Below, piece after piece: positions 28,092-37,009 of a stretch of DNA of 64,000 nucleotides. Numbering within the stretch: the stretch's first letter is position 1; each line of letters opens with the position of its first letter. This stretch comes from Chakrabartyella piscis (lineage in GTDB: Bacteria; Bacillota; Clostridia; Lachnospirales; Anaerotignaceae), in NCBI GenBank assembly GCA_030067835.1, contig CP092441.1, positions 2,914,001 to 2,978,000 of the forward strand, read 5' to 3'. Both the position numbers and the translations under genes were made by a program. Under the pieces are notes generated by a model that saw only the letters and a program-made list of their open reading frames with translations, had not been told where the DNA came from and did no database searches.

Positions 28092-30011
28092 TTATTGTAA
28101 TTCTTCCCATTGGGAAAACAATTCTTCTAGATGTGCTTCTAGCTTTGTTTTATGTTCAAAAATCTCTTGTGCTTTGGTATAACTGGAGCTGGCTTCTGCC
28201 ATATCTTCATCTGCTTTTGCAATGGCAGCTTCTGTTTTTTCAATTTCTTCTTCTAGTTTTGCAATTTTATTGGCAAGTCTACGTTCTGCAGCTTGCTGTT
28301 CCTTTTGCTTCAACCAGTCGGTTTTGGTTTCACTTGCATTGACAGGAATTGCAGCTGCTGTGGCAGTTGGATTTGCCTTTGCACGTTCTGCTTCTTCACG
28401 CAAACGCTCTGTTTTCTTTTCCATATAATAATCATAGTTGCCAGAATATTGCACCACACCATCAGGTGTCAACTCTATGATTTTCTCAGCAGTTTTGTTG
28501 ATGAAATAACGGTCATGGGAAATGTAAACCACAGTGCCCTCATAACAAGACAATGCATCTTCCAAGACTTCTTTGGAGAACATATCCAAATGGTTGGTCG
28601 GTTCATCCAGCATCAAGAGGTTTGCCTTAGAAAGCATAATCTTCGCCAATGCCACACGTCCCTTTTCACCACCAGAAAGTGCTGTAATGGGTTTGAATAC
28701 ATCATCGCCAGTGAACACAAATGCTGCCAAAACATTTCTAATTTGACCTGTGGTTAGGTTTGGATAGGTATCTGAAATTTCATCTATGATATTTTTGGTT
28801 TCATCTAACTTTTGTTGCTCTTGGTCATAGTAACCCACATGAACATTGGTACCAAAACGAACAATACCACTGTCGCTTGCCACTTCTTTCAAAAGCATTT
28901 TAAACAATGTGGATTTGCCAACACCATTGGGTCCAATGATGGCTGCTTTTTCACCACGTTTCACATCAAAACCAACATTTTGGAAGATTTTATTGCCACC
29001 ATAAGACTTAGACAAATCTTCTGTATGAATGACATCATTTCCGCTGATGACCTGTGGTGTTAAGGTCAAACGCATGTGATTGGGTAGCGATTCTGGTCGA
29101 TCCAAACGATCCACCTTAGCCAGTGCCTTTTCACGACTTTCTGCACGTTTGATGGACTTTTCACGGTTGAAGGATTTCAAGGTTTTGATAACATCTTCTT
29201 GACGTTTCAAATCACGTTGTTGGTTGTCATAAGCCTTTTGTTGAATTTCTTGGTTGAGATCCTTTTGCACTGCATAGAAACTATAATTTCCATTGTAGAC
29301 ATTGGATTTTTTGTGTTCAATTTCCACTACTTTTGTGACGATACGATCTAAGAAATAGCGGTCATGGGAAATGATTAAGACTGCACCATCATAGCTTCTC
29401 AGGAAGTCCTCCAACCATTCAATGGACGCAATATCCAAATGATTTGTCGGTTCATCCAAAAGCAAAATATCAGGCTTAGAAAGGAGCAAACGTCCAAGGA
29501 ATACACGTGTTTTCTGACCACCAGAAAGTTGTGTAATGGGTTTGTTCCAGTCACTTTCAGGGAACCCCAAACCTTTTAGGACACCACGAATGCGACTTTG
29601 ATAGCTATAGCCATCTTTTTGGTCAAATTCATGTTGCAATCTAGCGTATTCTTCCATTTTGTCTGCAAGGGCTTGTCCAGTCAAATCTCCCATTTCCATT
29701 TCCAAAGAACGCAAGGTTTTCTCCACTTCCATAATGTGTGCAAAGACTGCCAACATTGTATCAAAAATGGTGCTATCCCCTGACATTTCTTGGTTTTGTG
29801 CCATATATCCCATAGTGGCATCTTTTCGGATGTAAAATTCACCACCATCATGAGAAATTTCCTTTGTGAGCACCTTGAATAGTGTGGTTTTACCAGCACC
29901 ATTGACACCCACAATAGCAGTTTTTTCACGATCCTCCAAATGGAAGGTGATTTTTTCCAAAATGACATCAATGCCATATGCTTTGTGTAGTTGTTTACAA
30001 GCAAGTATCAT
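28092..30011 (-). CDS. ABC-F family ATPase
   Basis: Soluble twin-ABC protein of the ABC-F class, which acts on ribosomes (translation factors or antibiotic resistance) rather than in transport. 639 residues: Walker A GVNGAGKTTL (35) and GPNGVGKSTLF (about 360), signatures LSGGQKTRV and LSGGEKGRV, Walker B LLLDEPTNHLD twice, a charged inter-domain linker (about 240-320), and a C-terminal coiled coil (about 550-639). The linker and coiled-coil tail resemble YdiF/Uup-like members, so housekeeping is more likely than resistance. GGAGG precedes ATG. Confidence 0.93.
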   Translation of the reverse strand: MILACKQLHKAYGIDVILEKITFHLEDREKTAIVGVNGAGKTTLFKVLTKEISHDGGEFYIRKDATMGYMAQNQEMSGDSTIFDTMLAVFAHIMEVEKTLRSLEMEMGDLTGQALADKMEEYARLQHEFDQKDGYSYQSRIRGVLKGLGFPESDWNKPITQLSGGQKTRVFLGRLLLSKPDILLLDEPTNHLDIASIEWLEDFLRSYDGAVLIISHDRYFLDRIVTKVVEIEHKKSNVYNGNYSFYAVQKDLNQEIQQKAYDNQQRDLKRQEDVIKTLKSFNREKSIKRAESREKALAKVDRLDRPESLPNHMRLTLTPQVISGNDVIHTEDLSKSYGGNKIFQNVGFDVKRGEKAAIIGPNGVGKSTLFKMLLKEVASDSGIVRFGTNVHVGYYDQEQQKLDETKNIIDEISDTYPNLTTGQIRNVLAAFVFTGDDVFKPITALSGGEKGRVALAKIMLSKANLLMLDEPTNHLDMFSKEVLEDALSCYEGTVVYISHDRYFINKTAEKIIELTPDGVVQYSGNYDYYMEKKTERLREEAERAKANPTATAAAIPVNASETKTDWLKQKEQQAAERRLANKIAKLEEEIEKTEAAIAKADEDMAEASSSYTKAQEIFEHKTKLEAHLEELFSQWEELQ

Positions 30012-30093
30012 GTGTTTTCCTCCAAAATATAATTACCTCACTATATCATACCAGAAAAAGCCCTAGATTAAAAGACTTATTCCATACATTATG

Positions 30094-30123
30094 TTGACAA
30101 TAAAATAACAACCATGATATACT
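30094..30123 (+). promoter_or_regulatory. Promoter of rex
   Basis: TTGACA at 30094, 18-bp spacer, TATACT at 30118. Transcription from about 30130 would leave a leader of roughly 210 nt before rex. Confidence 0.8.
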
Positions 30124-30129
30124 AAAATA

Positions 30130-30343
30130 AATATATGTGAGGAATATAGTTTTTTTATACCGTTGCAGAGTGTGACGGTTGTTTGCGGTGGAAAGAGTCG
30201 TTTCAAAAAAACGAAAAAAGAGTTTCGCATCTGAAATTACAAAAGTACATAAACCATTGATTTGTGTGGTTTTGTAATTTGACGCCAGCGTAATTGTATG
30301 TGGGGGATGTGCAATTGCGTACATTGAGAGAGGATTTGGGACT
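30130..30343 (+). promoter_or_regulatory. Long structured 5' leader of rex
   Basis: The leader contains AAATTACAAAA pairing with TTTTGTAATTT (30232-30281, with ACC/GGT inside), and GTAATTG/CAATTGC further on (about 30290-30320). No named riboswitch class is recognised and there is no small open frame with a ribosome site. A Rex operator (TTGTGAA-type inverted repeat) was not found in exact form. Confidence 0.45.
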
Positions 30344-31048
30344 ATGGATAGTGAAAAGAAAATTTCATCAGCGGTAATCAATCGCTTGCCAAGATATTAT
30401 CGATATTTGGGTGATTTGTTGGAAAGTGATATCACAAGAATTTCTTCAAAAGAATTGAGTGCAAAAATGAACATCACTGCATCTCAAATCAGACAAGATT
30501 TGAATAACTTTGGTGGCTTTGGTCAACAAGGGTATGGCTATAATGTAGAGTATTTGCATAACGAAATCAAGAAAATTCTTGGTTTGGATAGAATGTATAA
30601 TATGATTGTTGTAGGTGGTGGTAACATTGGTCAAGCTTTGGTCAATTACACCAGCTTTGAAAAAAGAGGTTTTGTCATCCAAGCAGTATTTGACATCAAT
30701 CCTCGTTTGATTGGTATGACCATTCGTGGTGTTGCAGTTCATGATATTGACCAATTAGAAGAATATGTGAAGGCACATCATGTGGATGTGGCAATCTTAA
30801 CATTGCCACGTTCCCAAGCAGTCAAAGTTGCAAATGACTTGGCAAAATGGGGTGTCAAAGGTATGTGGAACTTCAGTCATGTGGACTTGCAAGTGCCAGA
30901 TGATATCTTGGTGGAAAATGTACATTTGACAGACAGTTTGATGACGTTGCTTTATAAAATCAATGAAATGTATGTAGAAGGCAATGAATTGCACCAATTG
31001 CATAATGGATTGCCCATCAAACCAAAAAAAGAATTGGAAGAAGAATAA
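30344..31048 (+). CDS. rex: Redox-sensing transcriptional repressor Rex
   Basis: Binds DNA when NADH is low relative to NAD+ and represses fermentation and NADH-oxidising genes. 234 residues: winged helix at about 15-75 (LPRYYRYLGDLLES; SQIRQDLNNFGGFGQQGYGY, family signature), Rossmann fold starting IVVGGGNIGQALVNY near 90, and the C-terminal helix that swaps in the dimer. The C-terminus ends with the extension LPIKPKKELEEE. Transcribed from its own promoter with a long leader and ending in a terminator. Confidence 0.96.
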   Translation: MDSEKKISSAVINRLPRYYRYLGDLLESDITRISSKELSAKMNITASQIRQDLNNFGGFGQQGYGYNVEYLHNEIKKILGLDRMYNMIVVGGGNIGQALVNYTSFEKRGFVIQAVFDINPRLIGMTIRGVAVHDIDQLEEYVKAHHVDVAILTLPRSQAVKVANDLAKWGVKGMWNFSHVDLQVPDDILVENVHLTDSLMTLLYKINEMYVEGNELHQLHNGLPIKPKKELEEE

Positions 31049-31056
31049 ACAATTGG

Positions 31057-31082
31057 GGTCATGGCTTGCTGTGACCTTTTTT
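31057..31082 (+). terminator. rex terminator
   Basis: GGTCA/TGACC stem around TGGCTTGCTG with internal pairing, followed by six T, 9 bp after the stop codon. Confidence 0.75.
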
Positions 31083-31122
31083 GATACAATAGAACTGGTA
31101 TTTTTTAGGAGGAAATATTACA

Positions 31123-31704
31123 ATGTTTAGTTGGTTACATTTTTTAACTTATGCAGCGATTACAGCAGTGACACCTGGTCCTAACAACATTATGTCCATG
31201 TCCAATGCAAGCCGTTTGGGTTTCAAGAAATCATTCCCCTTTAACTTAGGGATTTGGTTTGGTTTTTCTATGGTTATGATTGTTTGTACCACTTTGAGTA
31301 GCTTACTTTCCTCGATCATACCCAAAATCCAAACAGCTATGTTATTGATTGGTGCTGCTTATATGTTGCATTTGGCATACAAAACTTGGAAAAGCAATGG
31401 CGGCATCCAAGAAAACAACTCCAGAAGTGGCTTTTTGTCAGGGATGTTTTTGCAATTTGTAAACCCTAAAATTTACATCTATTGCTTTGTATCCATGCAA
31501 GCCTACATATTACCCTATTACAACCACAACCCAATTGTATTGTTGGGATTTGCGTTGTTGCTTGCGTTTATGGGATTTGTTTGCACATTGCTATGGGCAA
31601 TTTTCGGTTCCATTTTCAGAGCATTGTTTTCGCAATATGCCAAAATCACAAATACCATTATGGCGTTGTTGTTGGTGTATTGTGCCATTGGTTTGTTCCT
31701 GTAA
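31123..31704 (+). CDS. LysE family amino-acid exporter
   Basis: 193 residues, five to six hydrophobic helices, the size of RhtB/LysE exporters. The family signature lies at the N-terminus: AAITAVTPGPNNIMSMSNAS. Such proteins export amino acids or related small molecules by antiport; the substrate here is not predictable. AGGAGG lies before ATG. Stands alone between rex and repeat copy D. Confidence 0.9.
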   Translation: MFSWLHFLTYAAITAVTPGPNNIMSMSNASRLGFKKSFPFNLGIWFGFSMVMIVCTTLSSLLSSIIPKIQTAMLLIGAAYMLHLAYKTWKSNGGIQENNSRSGFLSGMFLQFVNPKIYIYCFVSMQAYILPYYNHNPIVLLGFALLLAFMGFVCTLLWAIFGSIFRALFSQYAKITNTIMALLLVYCAIGLFL

Positions 31705-32497
31705 GGTTATTTATATAATGTGTAGTGTAATGTAGGGGAGGATATTATCCTCCTGTTAAAAAAACAAGATAGGAAAAGAGGAGTGGTAATTCTAGGAGTG
31801 GAAGTGATTTGAGGTTTAAAGAGTTTCAGACCTTACTTTTCAACAGTGAAAAGTAACAAAAGCTGCCACTCTTTTCGAAGGCGTGGAGCCCCGATTTAAA
31901 GGGGTCTAACTCGACGGGTCATCATTTTGCAAGCAAAATCACCTGCGGTGACCGCCACTTCTTTGGCGGTGAGTCCTTAAAAATACCCCCGAAAGTAAAA
32001 AGTGTGGTGGTGTAAATCCTACGATTAGACCGTGAGTGACAAGCCCCTCACCTCTTGATTACTGGTTCTAAAAGCGTTATTGTGGGTTTTGTAGGGGATG
32101 GCGTCCTCGACATCCCGCTATTAGAATTAAATAATTTAACAAATGAATTTTGATTTCCACTCAACCTTTGCTCGCAAAGCGGAATCCTAAAGATTGCTAT
32201 TTGTAGGAATTTCAATAAGCGTCTCTATCCATGAAGGAAGTACGCTCAAGCCATAAATTATAGCAATAGCCATCTCTATTTCACCTTGCAAAGGAGTTTC
32301 GAGGGGTCGCAGCCCCCTTGAACCGTGCTCCACGCTTCGGAAGTAGTGGCACTTTTTGTTACTTTTTGGTGTCAAAAAGTAAGATCTGAATGCTTTAAAA
32401 CGTGAATAAATTCCTACCTAATATTAATTCACAAACATTCCAACGGGTGACAAAACGTCACCCCTACAAAACAAACGATACTACAGATTATAAGCCT
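31704..32497. repeat. Large non-coding repeat element, copy D (reverse orientation)
   Basis: About 794 bp, beginning GGTTATTTATATAATGTGTAGTG one base from the lysE-like stop codon and ending ACTACAGATTATAAGCC. It is the fullest uninterrupted copy, with the CCGCCA/TGGCGG module, the GTGAGTGACAAGCCCCTCACC module, a variable-arm hairpin embedded at 32092-32118, and the GAGCACGG...GAAGTAGTGG arm. Orientation is opposite to B and C. No open frame shared with the other copies. Confidence 0.88.
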
Positions 32498-32539
32498 AAC
32501 ATCCCTTTATTATTTTATATTTGCCTTTGGTGGTATTAT

Positions 32540-32565
32540 GGTCGATTCATGAATCGACCCTACAA
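32540..32565. repeat. Perfect variable-arm hairpin repeat
   Basis: A 20-bp perfect palindrome, GGTCGATTCA and its complement, followed by CTACAA. A related arm (GGTCGATTCGTGAATCGCC) occurs in copy C at 18243. Confidence 0.8.
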
Positions 32566-32628
32566 TTGCAGCATATTTGAATTGAGTGGTATTGCATATT
32601 ATAATTGCATTTCTTTATTTTCACCATA

Positions 32629-32668
32629 AAAATAAGGAAGGCTTTTCCGTAGAAGAACCTTCCTTTTG
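32629..32668 (-). terminator. Terminator of the DUF1858 gene
   Basis: AAGGAAGG pairs with CCTTCCTT around a 16-nt loop, with TTTTT on the minus-strand side and TTTT on the plus-strand side, 16 bp after the stop. Confidence 0.8.
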
Positions 32669-32683
32669 ATTTTTGTTTGTCTC

Positions 32684-32884
32684 TTATTTTTTATCCAAGA
32701 AATCGTTGATGTCCGCCATCAATTTTTCAACATCCATACCATGTACCAATGCTGCTTCTTCCAATGTTTCGCCTGCTGCTGAAGGACAACCTACGCAATG
32801 CATACCATTTTGCATCAACACCATGCCTACGCTTCTGTCTGTCATCAACAATTCTCCAATTGTCATATCTTTTCCTACTGCCAT
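32684..32884 (-). CDS. DUF1858 domain protein
   Basis: 66 residues, nearly all DUF1858: [19 protein letters not shown], then [21 protein letters not shown] with the conserved CxxC. The fold is related to small helical proteins seen next to redox and hybrid-cluster genes; a redox or ligand-sensing role is only a guess. GAGGAGG precedes ATG and a terminator follows. Confidence 0.88.
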   Translation of the reverse strand: MAVGKDMTIGELLMTDRSVGMVLMQNGMHCVGCPSAAGETLEEAALVHGMDVEKLMADINDFLDKK

Positions 32885-32954
32885 ATTTCATTCCTCCTCG
32901 TATTATATAGTCATAGCTTTTTCTTTACCTTTTCTTAGGTATAAGCTATGCTGA

Positions 32955-33177
32955 TTTAGATACTGTGGATTGGTGAATTCCTCCTACCACTTGATGGTTT
33001 AAGTAAGGCTCCAACCACAGTCTCTTTGTTTATTTGTTAATTAGTTAGATACCGCATGACGGTTTATTTAGAACGAGGTTACAATCGCAGAGAGTACCAG
33101 TGGTTCCAAACAGTATCATCTCGCAGAACATTATTAGTTCTGCTCGCAAAAATACTTTTAAAATAGGAGATTTATTT
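32955..33177 (+). ncRNA. Candidate bridge RNA region of the IS110 element
   Basis: In the IS110 family a non-coding RNA from the end upstream of the transposase pairs with donor and target DNA and guides recombination. Here the ~220-nt upstream segment is rich in possible stems, most clearly GCAGAAC/GTTCTGC (33123-33143) and GGTGAATTCCTCCTACC with nearby GATGGTTTAAG. Position and structure fit; the guide loops were not assigned. Confidence 0.4.
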
Positions 33178-34347
33178 ATGATTTACGTAGGAATTGATGT
33201 TGCTAAAGATAAGCACGATTGTTTTATGACCAACTCTGATGGGGAAATACTTGCAAAAGCATTTACCGTCACAAACAACCGAGATGGATTTGATGAACTT
33301 TATCAAAGAGTAGAATCTCTTTCCGATGATTTAACCAAAGTAAAAGTAGGACTTGAAGCCACTGGACACTACAGTTATAACATCTTGGGGTATCTGCTTG
33401 ATAAAGGTCTAACCACCTATACTATCAACCCGTTACATACAAATCTTTACAGAAAAAGTCTAAGCCTTAGAAAGACGAAAACGGATAAAGTTGATGCCCA
33501 TACGATTGCTACTATGCTCATGTCTGATGTGAACTTGAAGTCCTACTCAGATACATCATACCACAACGAAGAACTAAAGTCACTCACTCGTTATCGTTTT
33601 GATAAAGTAAAAGAACGGGCAAAATTAAAAACTTCCATTTCTAGGCTTGTAACGATTCTATTTCCTGAATTGGAAAAATTGGTGCCAACACTTCATATCG
33701 CATCCGTTTATGCTTTGTTGGTTGAATTTCCAAGTGCCAAAGCCATTGCCGATACACATTTGACTAGGTTGACTCATCTTCTTGAAATAGCTTCTAACGG
33801 TCGCTATGATAAAAATACAGCTATCCTATTCCGTAATGCAGCTAGAACTTCTATTGGTTCCCATATGCCAGCTAAATCATTAGAATTGAAACATACCATT
33901 CAACTCATCAAAGTGTTAGATTCTGAAATTGCTGAAATAGAAGTTGAAATCAAAGCTATTGTAGATGAAATGCAATCTCCAATCCTAACCATACCTGGAA
34001 TCAGTTATCGCATGGGTGCAATGATTCTTGCAGAGATTGGCGATTTTTCTAGGTTTGATTCTCCAGATAAGATTTTAGCTTATGCTGGGTTATCGCCGTC
34101 CACTTATCAGTCTGGTCAGCTAGAATCTTCCCATTCTAAAATGGAAAAACGTGGTTCTCGCTACCTGCGATACGCATTATTTAATGCCACAATCTATGTT
34201 TGTCATTGGGATCCAACATTTAATGCATACCTAGCTAAAAAACGTGCTGAAGGAAAGCATTATTATGTTGCCATTTCCCATGCTGCCAAAAAGCTTGTAA
34301 GAGTAATTTATCAACTAGAAAAAACACGAGAGGCATACATAAAGTGA
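33178..34347 (+). CDS. IS110 family transposase (DEDD)
   Basis: 389 residues from ATG 33178 (AGGAG eight bases upstream; a reading from 33100 lacks a site). N-terminal RuvC-like DEDD domain: MIYVGIDVAKDKHDCFM, VGLEATGHYSYNI, KTKTDKVDAHTIA. Central coiled coil (about 225-265). C-terminal transposase_20 domain: LTIPGISYRMGAMILAEIGD and KRGSRYLRYALFNATIY, supplying the second catalytic Ser region. Apparently intact. Known members act as RNA-guided recombinases. Confidence 0.95.
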   Translation: MIYVGIDVAKDKHDCFMTNSDGEILAKAFTVTNNRDGFDELYQRVESLSDDLTKVKVGLEATGHYSYNILGYLLDKGLTTYTINPLHTNLYRKSLSLRKTKTDKVDAHTIATMLMSDVNLKSYSDTSYHNEELKSLTRYRFDKVKERAKLKTSISRLVTILFPELEKLVPTLHIASVYALLVEFPSAKAIADTHLTRLTHLLEIASNGRYDKNTAILFRNAARTSIGSHMPAKSLELKHTIQLIKVLDSEIAEIEVEIKAIVDEMQSPILTIPGISYRMGAMILAEIGDFSRFDSPDKILAYAGLSPSTYQSGQLESSHSKMEKRGSRYLRYALFNATIYVCHWDPTFNAYLAKKRAEGKHYYVAISHAAKKLVRVIYQLEKTREAYIK

Positions 34348-34530
34348 CCTGATTCGTTTTATCAAATATCTCCTAATTTGAGCACCTGTAGAGATGCTCT
34401 ATTTGTCATGCAGTTTTCAATGTTCAATATCTATCTGAAATACATTTCTGTAATTCATTCAAAAACTTTCATTTTAGACTTGACTTTTAATAGTTAGTCT
34501 TATGTTTTATATTATTTATTATGTCAAAAC

Positions 34531-34555
34531 GGGATGGGAAACCCATCCCCTACAA
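34531..34555. repeat. Variable-arm hairpin repeat
   Basis: GGGATGGG/CCCATCCC around AA, followed by CCTACAA. Identical arms occur at 6562. It lies downstream of lepB and marks host DNA to the right of the IS110 element. Confidence 0.8.
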
Positions 34556-34581
34556 TCATCGGTATAGTTCAGTTTATAACA

Positions 34582-35106
34582 TTACTCAATCATACCAAAG
34601 CCTTTGTAATATTTGCAAACCACTTTACCCAAAACTTCATCTTCTGATACAAATTTATTTTCCCAATAACGTGCATCCAATGAAGAATTGCGATTGTCAC
34701 CCATCATGAAATATGTGCCTTCTGGAACAGAATAAGGTCCAAAATTTCCAATGATACACTCTCCAATATATGGTTCCTCTAAAGCAACGTCATTGACATA
34801 GACTTTTCCATCTTTTCCCTCTACCACATCGCCACCAACACCAATGACACGCTTTACATACAAGGTGTCACCTGTTGGATCGTCTGGAAATGGGAATATG
34901 ACCACATCGCCAAATTCAGGCTCATCAAACCAATAGGAGGTTCTCAGTGCTATGATGCGATCGCCTGGCATAATGGTGGTTTCCATGGAGCCTGTTGGCA
35001 CTTGTGCATTGACAATCAACACATGATTGACAAACCAAGCCACAGCCACAGCCAAAACCAATGTTTTGATCCAGCTGATGATTTCTTTTTTTGTTTCTGA
35101 TTTCAA
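34582..35106 (-). CDS. lepB: Signal peptidase I
   Basis: Membrane serine protease that removes signal peptides from secreted proteins. The likely start is TTG at 35106, eight bases after AAAGGAG, giving 174 residues; an upstream TTG at 35142 lies inside a hairpin repeat without a ribosome site. One N-terminal membrane helix (TLVLAVAVAWFVNHVLIV), catalytic Ser in VPTGSMETTI, catalytic Lys in LYVKRVIGVGGD, and the C-terminal MGDNRNSSLDARYW box. All conserved. Confidence 0.94.
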   Translation of the reverse strand: MKSETKKEIISWIKTLVLAVAVAWFVNHVLIVNAQVPTGSMETTIMPGDRIIALRTSYWFDEPEFGDVVIFPFPDDPTGDTLYVKRVIGVGGDVVEGKDGKVYVNDVALEEPYIGECIIGNFGPYSVPEGTYFMMGDNRNSSLDARYWENKFVSEDEVLGKVVCKYYKGFGMIE

Positions 35107-35131
35107 TATCTCATCTCCTTTGGAGCTTTTC

Positions 35132-35156
35132 GGTTGGGTCAAGACCCAACCCTACA
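35132..35156. repeat. Variable-arm hairpin just upstream of lepB
   Basis: GGTTGGGTC/GACCCAACC around AA, followed by CCTACAG. It lies about 25 bp before the lepB start, in the spacer after sufB. Confidence 0.85.
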
Positions 35157-35192
35157 GTATATTTCGTAGAAATGCCAATTGATTTCCAATTT

Positions 35193-36116
35193 TTATTTCA
35201 AGAAACCACCTATAATTTGTGCTTCTGCTTCTTTTTCAGTCAAGCCAAGAGTCATCAGTTTCATCAATTGATCCCCTGCGATTTTACCAATTGCCGCTTC
35301 GTGAATCAAAGATGCTTCCACATGATTTGCCACAATGTTTGGTTCTGCAATGACTACGCCAGAATCCATGATGATGGCATCGCATTCAGAATGTCCATAA
35401 CAAGCATTATTGCCAAAGATTTTGGATTTGAATACTTGTTTGGATGCATCCCTTGCAACAGATCTGGAAATCAGCTTTGCACTGGAATTTTCACCTTCCA
35501 TCACCACATCAAAAGAAGTTTCTGCAAATTGTTTGCCATGAGTCATAATTTTTTCTTTGATGACAATGGTTGCACCTTCTGCCAATTTTGCTGTGGAAAC
35601 ACGTTTTGTGGAATCGATGCCCTTCATTTGAATGGTATCCATTTCCAAATAGCTATTTTCTTCTGCGAAAATGTGGGTTTGTGGATTGATGATATTTTCA
35701 CCCATACCATCCCCTTCACCAATGTGTTTTTCTAAGTATTTCACCTTTGCATTTTTACCTACAAAGAAACGATGAATGCCATCATGTTGGGAAACGCCAC
35801 CACCACAGTTGTGAATGCCACAACCTGCTACAATGGTGATATCTGCATCTTCGCCAATATAAAAATCGTTGTACACCAAATCATGCATATTGTCACCAGA
35901 AATCAAAGCTGGAATGTGTACATTTTCATCTTTTGTACCTGCTTTGACAATGATATCAATGCCTGTACCATCTGGTTTGGATACAATTTGGATGGTTTCT
36001 GTGGAATTTCTGCCAGCACTTGCACCATTGCTACGAATATTAAAAGCACCATTCAAAGGAACGTTGTCAATTCCAGAAACTTCAGAAAGCAAGTTTTTTA
36101 CAATATCGTTTAACAT
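35193..36116 (-). CDS. SufB/SufD-type Fe-S assembly scaffold
   Basis: 307 residues, shorter than SufB (about 470) and lacking its N-terminal part, but with the SufBD beta-helix core: ADITIVAGCGIHNCGGGVSQHDG, VKYLEKHIGEG, and C-terminal EASLIHEAAIGKIAGDQLMK-like segment with the conserved His and Glu region. Three bases after sufC, own GGAGG. In two-gene SufC/SufB-like (SmsCB) systems such a short protein is both SufB and SufD equivalent; no sufS, sufU or separate sufD lies near. Role: Fe-S cluster scaffold with SufC, in the cytosol. Confidence 0.85.
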   Translation of the reverse strand: MLNDIVKNLLSEVSGIDNVPLNGAFNIRSNGASAGRNSTETIQIVSKPDGTGIDIIVKAGTKDENVHIPALISGDNMHDLVYNDFYIGEDADITIVAGCGIHNCGGGVSQHDGIHRFFVGKNAKVKYLEKHIGEGDGMGENIINPQTHIFAEENSYLEMDTIQMKGIDSTKRVSTAKLAEGATIVIKEKIMTHGKQFAETSFDVVMEGENSSAKLISRSVARDASKQVFKSKIFGNNACYGHSECDAIIMDSGVVIAEPNIVANHVEASLIHEAAIGKIAGDQLMKLMTLGLTEKEAEAQIIGGFLK

Positions 36117-36119
36117 GGG

Positions 36120-36830
36120 TTATGCCTCCTTAAAAAATTTACAACCAGTTTCCACACCAAAGAGCATTGGCAAAACTTGATCCTTTGTGCCAACTTGTGT
36201 CACTTTGCCACCACTGATGACCACCACTTGGTCTGCAATGTTGAGGATACGTTCTTGATGGGAAATGATGAAGATGGAACCTTTGATTTCTTCGTGTAAT
36301 TTTTCAAATACATCAATCAAATTTTTGAAGCTCCAAAGGTCAATGCCCGCTTCTGGTTCATCAAACAAAGTGAGTTTGGTTTTTCTAGCCATAACCGTTG
36401 CAATTTCAATACGTTTCAATTCCCCACCAGACAAGCTATCGTTGACTTCACGATCAATGTAGTCCTTTGCACAAAGACCCACTTCTGCCAAGTAGCCACA
36501 AGCTGCTGCTGTGCTCAAATTTTCACCACTAGCAAGTGCAATCAAATCTTTGACGGTAATGCCTTTGAATCTCACTGGTTGTTGGAATGCAAAACTAATG
36601 CCACCATTGGCACGTTCTGTAACACTCCAATTTGTGATATCCACACCATCCAAAACAATTTGGCCACTGGTTGGTGTTTCAATGCCTGCAATGATCTTTG
36701 CCAAAGTGGATTTACCACCACCATTGGGTCCTGTCAACACCACGAACATATTGTCATCTATTTTCAAATTTACATTTTTTAAAATCTCTTTTCCATCCAC
36801 TTGATAGCAGATGTCCTTTAGTTCCAACAT
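36120..36830 (-). CDS. sufC: Fe-S assembly ATPase SufC
   Basis: ABC-type ATPase that powers Fe-S cluster assembly on the SufB-like scaffold. ATG 36830 with GGAGGGG seven bases upstream gives 236 residues; a longer reading starts at 36869 without a site. Walker A LTGPNGGGKSTLAKIIAG, Q-loop ISFAFQQPVRF, signature DSLSGGELKRIEIA, and Walker B TLFDEPEAGID, where the family's EPDSGLD/EPEAGID form distinguishes SufC. First gene of a two-gene operon. Confidence 0.93.
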   Translation of the reverse strand: MLELKDICYQVDGKEILKNVNLKIDDNMFVVLTGPNGGGKSTLAKIIAGIETPTSGQIVLDGVDITNWSVTERANGGISFAFQQPVRFKGITVKDLIALASGENLSTAAACGYLAEVGLCAKDYIDREVNDSLSGGELKRIEIATVMARKTKLTLFDEPEAGIDLWSFKNLIDVFEKLHEEIKGSIFIISHQERILNIADQVVVISGGKVTQVGTKDQVLPMLFGVETGCKFFKEA

Positions 36831-37009
36831 GGTAATACCCCTCCGTATTCTTGCTGTTTCTATTTGCATGCGACCTTGCCAAATCGCAATAAATGCTAAT
36901 CTTCATTATATCTTTTTTACCAATAAACGTCAATCTTTTTCCTTATAATACCCTTTTTTCTGAAAAAAATCCCTTTTCTTTTTTTGGGTTCTATATTACA
37001 ATAATCATA

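Larger units (their letters stand above)
32950..34500 (+). mobile_element. IS110-family insertion sequence (ends approximate)
   Basis: A DEDD transposase gene (33178-34347) with about 230 bp of structured non-coding DNA upstream and about 150 bp downstream. IS110 elements have little or no terminal inverted repeat and make no clear target duplication, so the exact ends cannot be fixed by eye. The left bound is placed after the DUF1858 promoter region and the right bound before the host hairpin at 34531. Confidence 0.65.

Noticed and set aside
30130-30343. A Rex operator or known riboswitch in the rex leader
   Set aside because: No exact TTGTGAA-type inverted repeat and no conserved riboswitch core could be recognised by eye.
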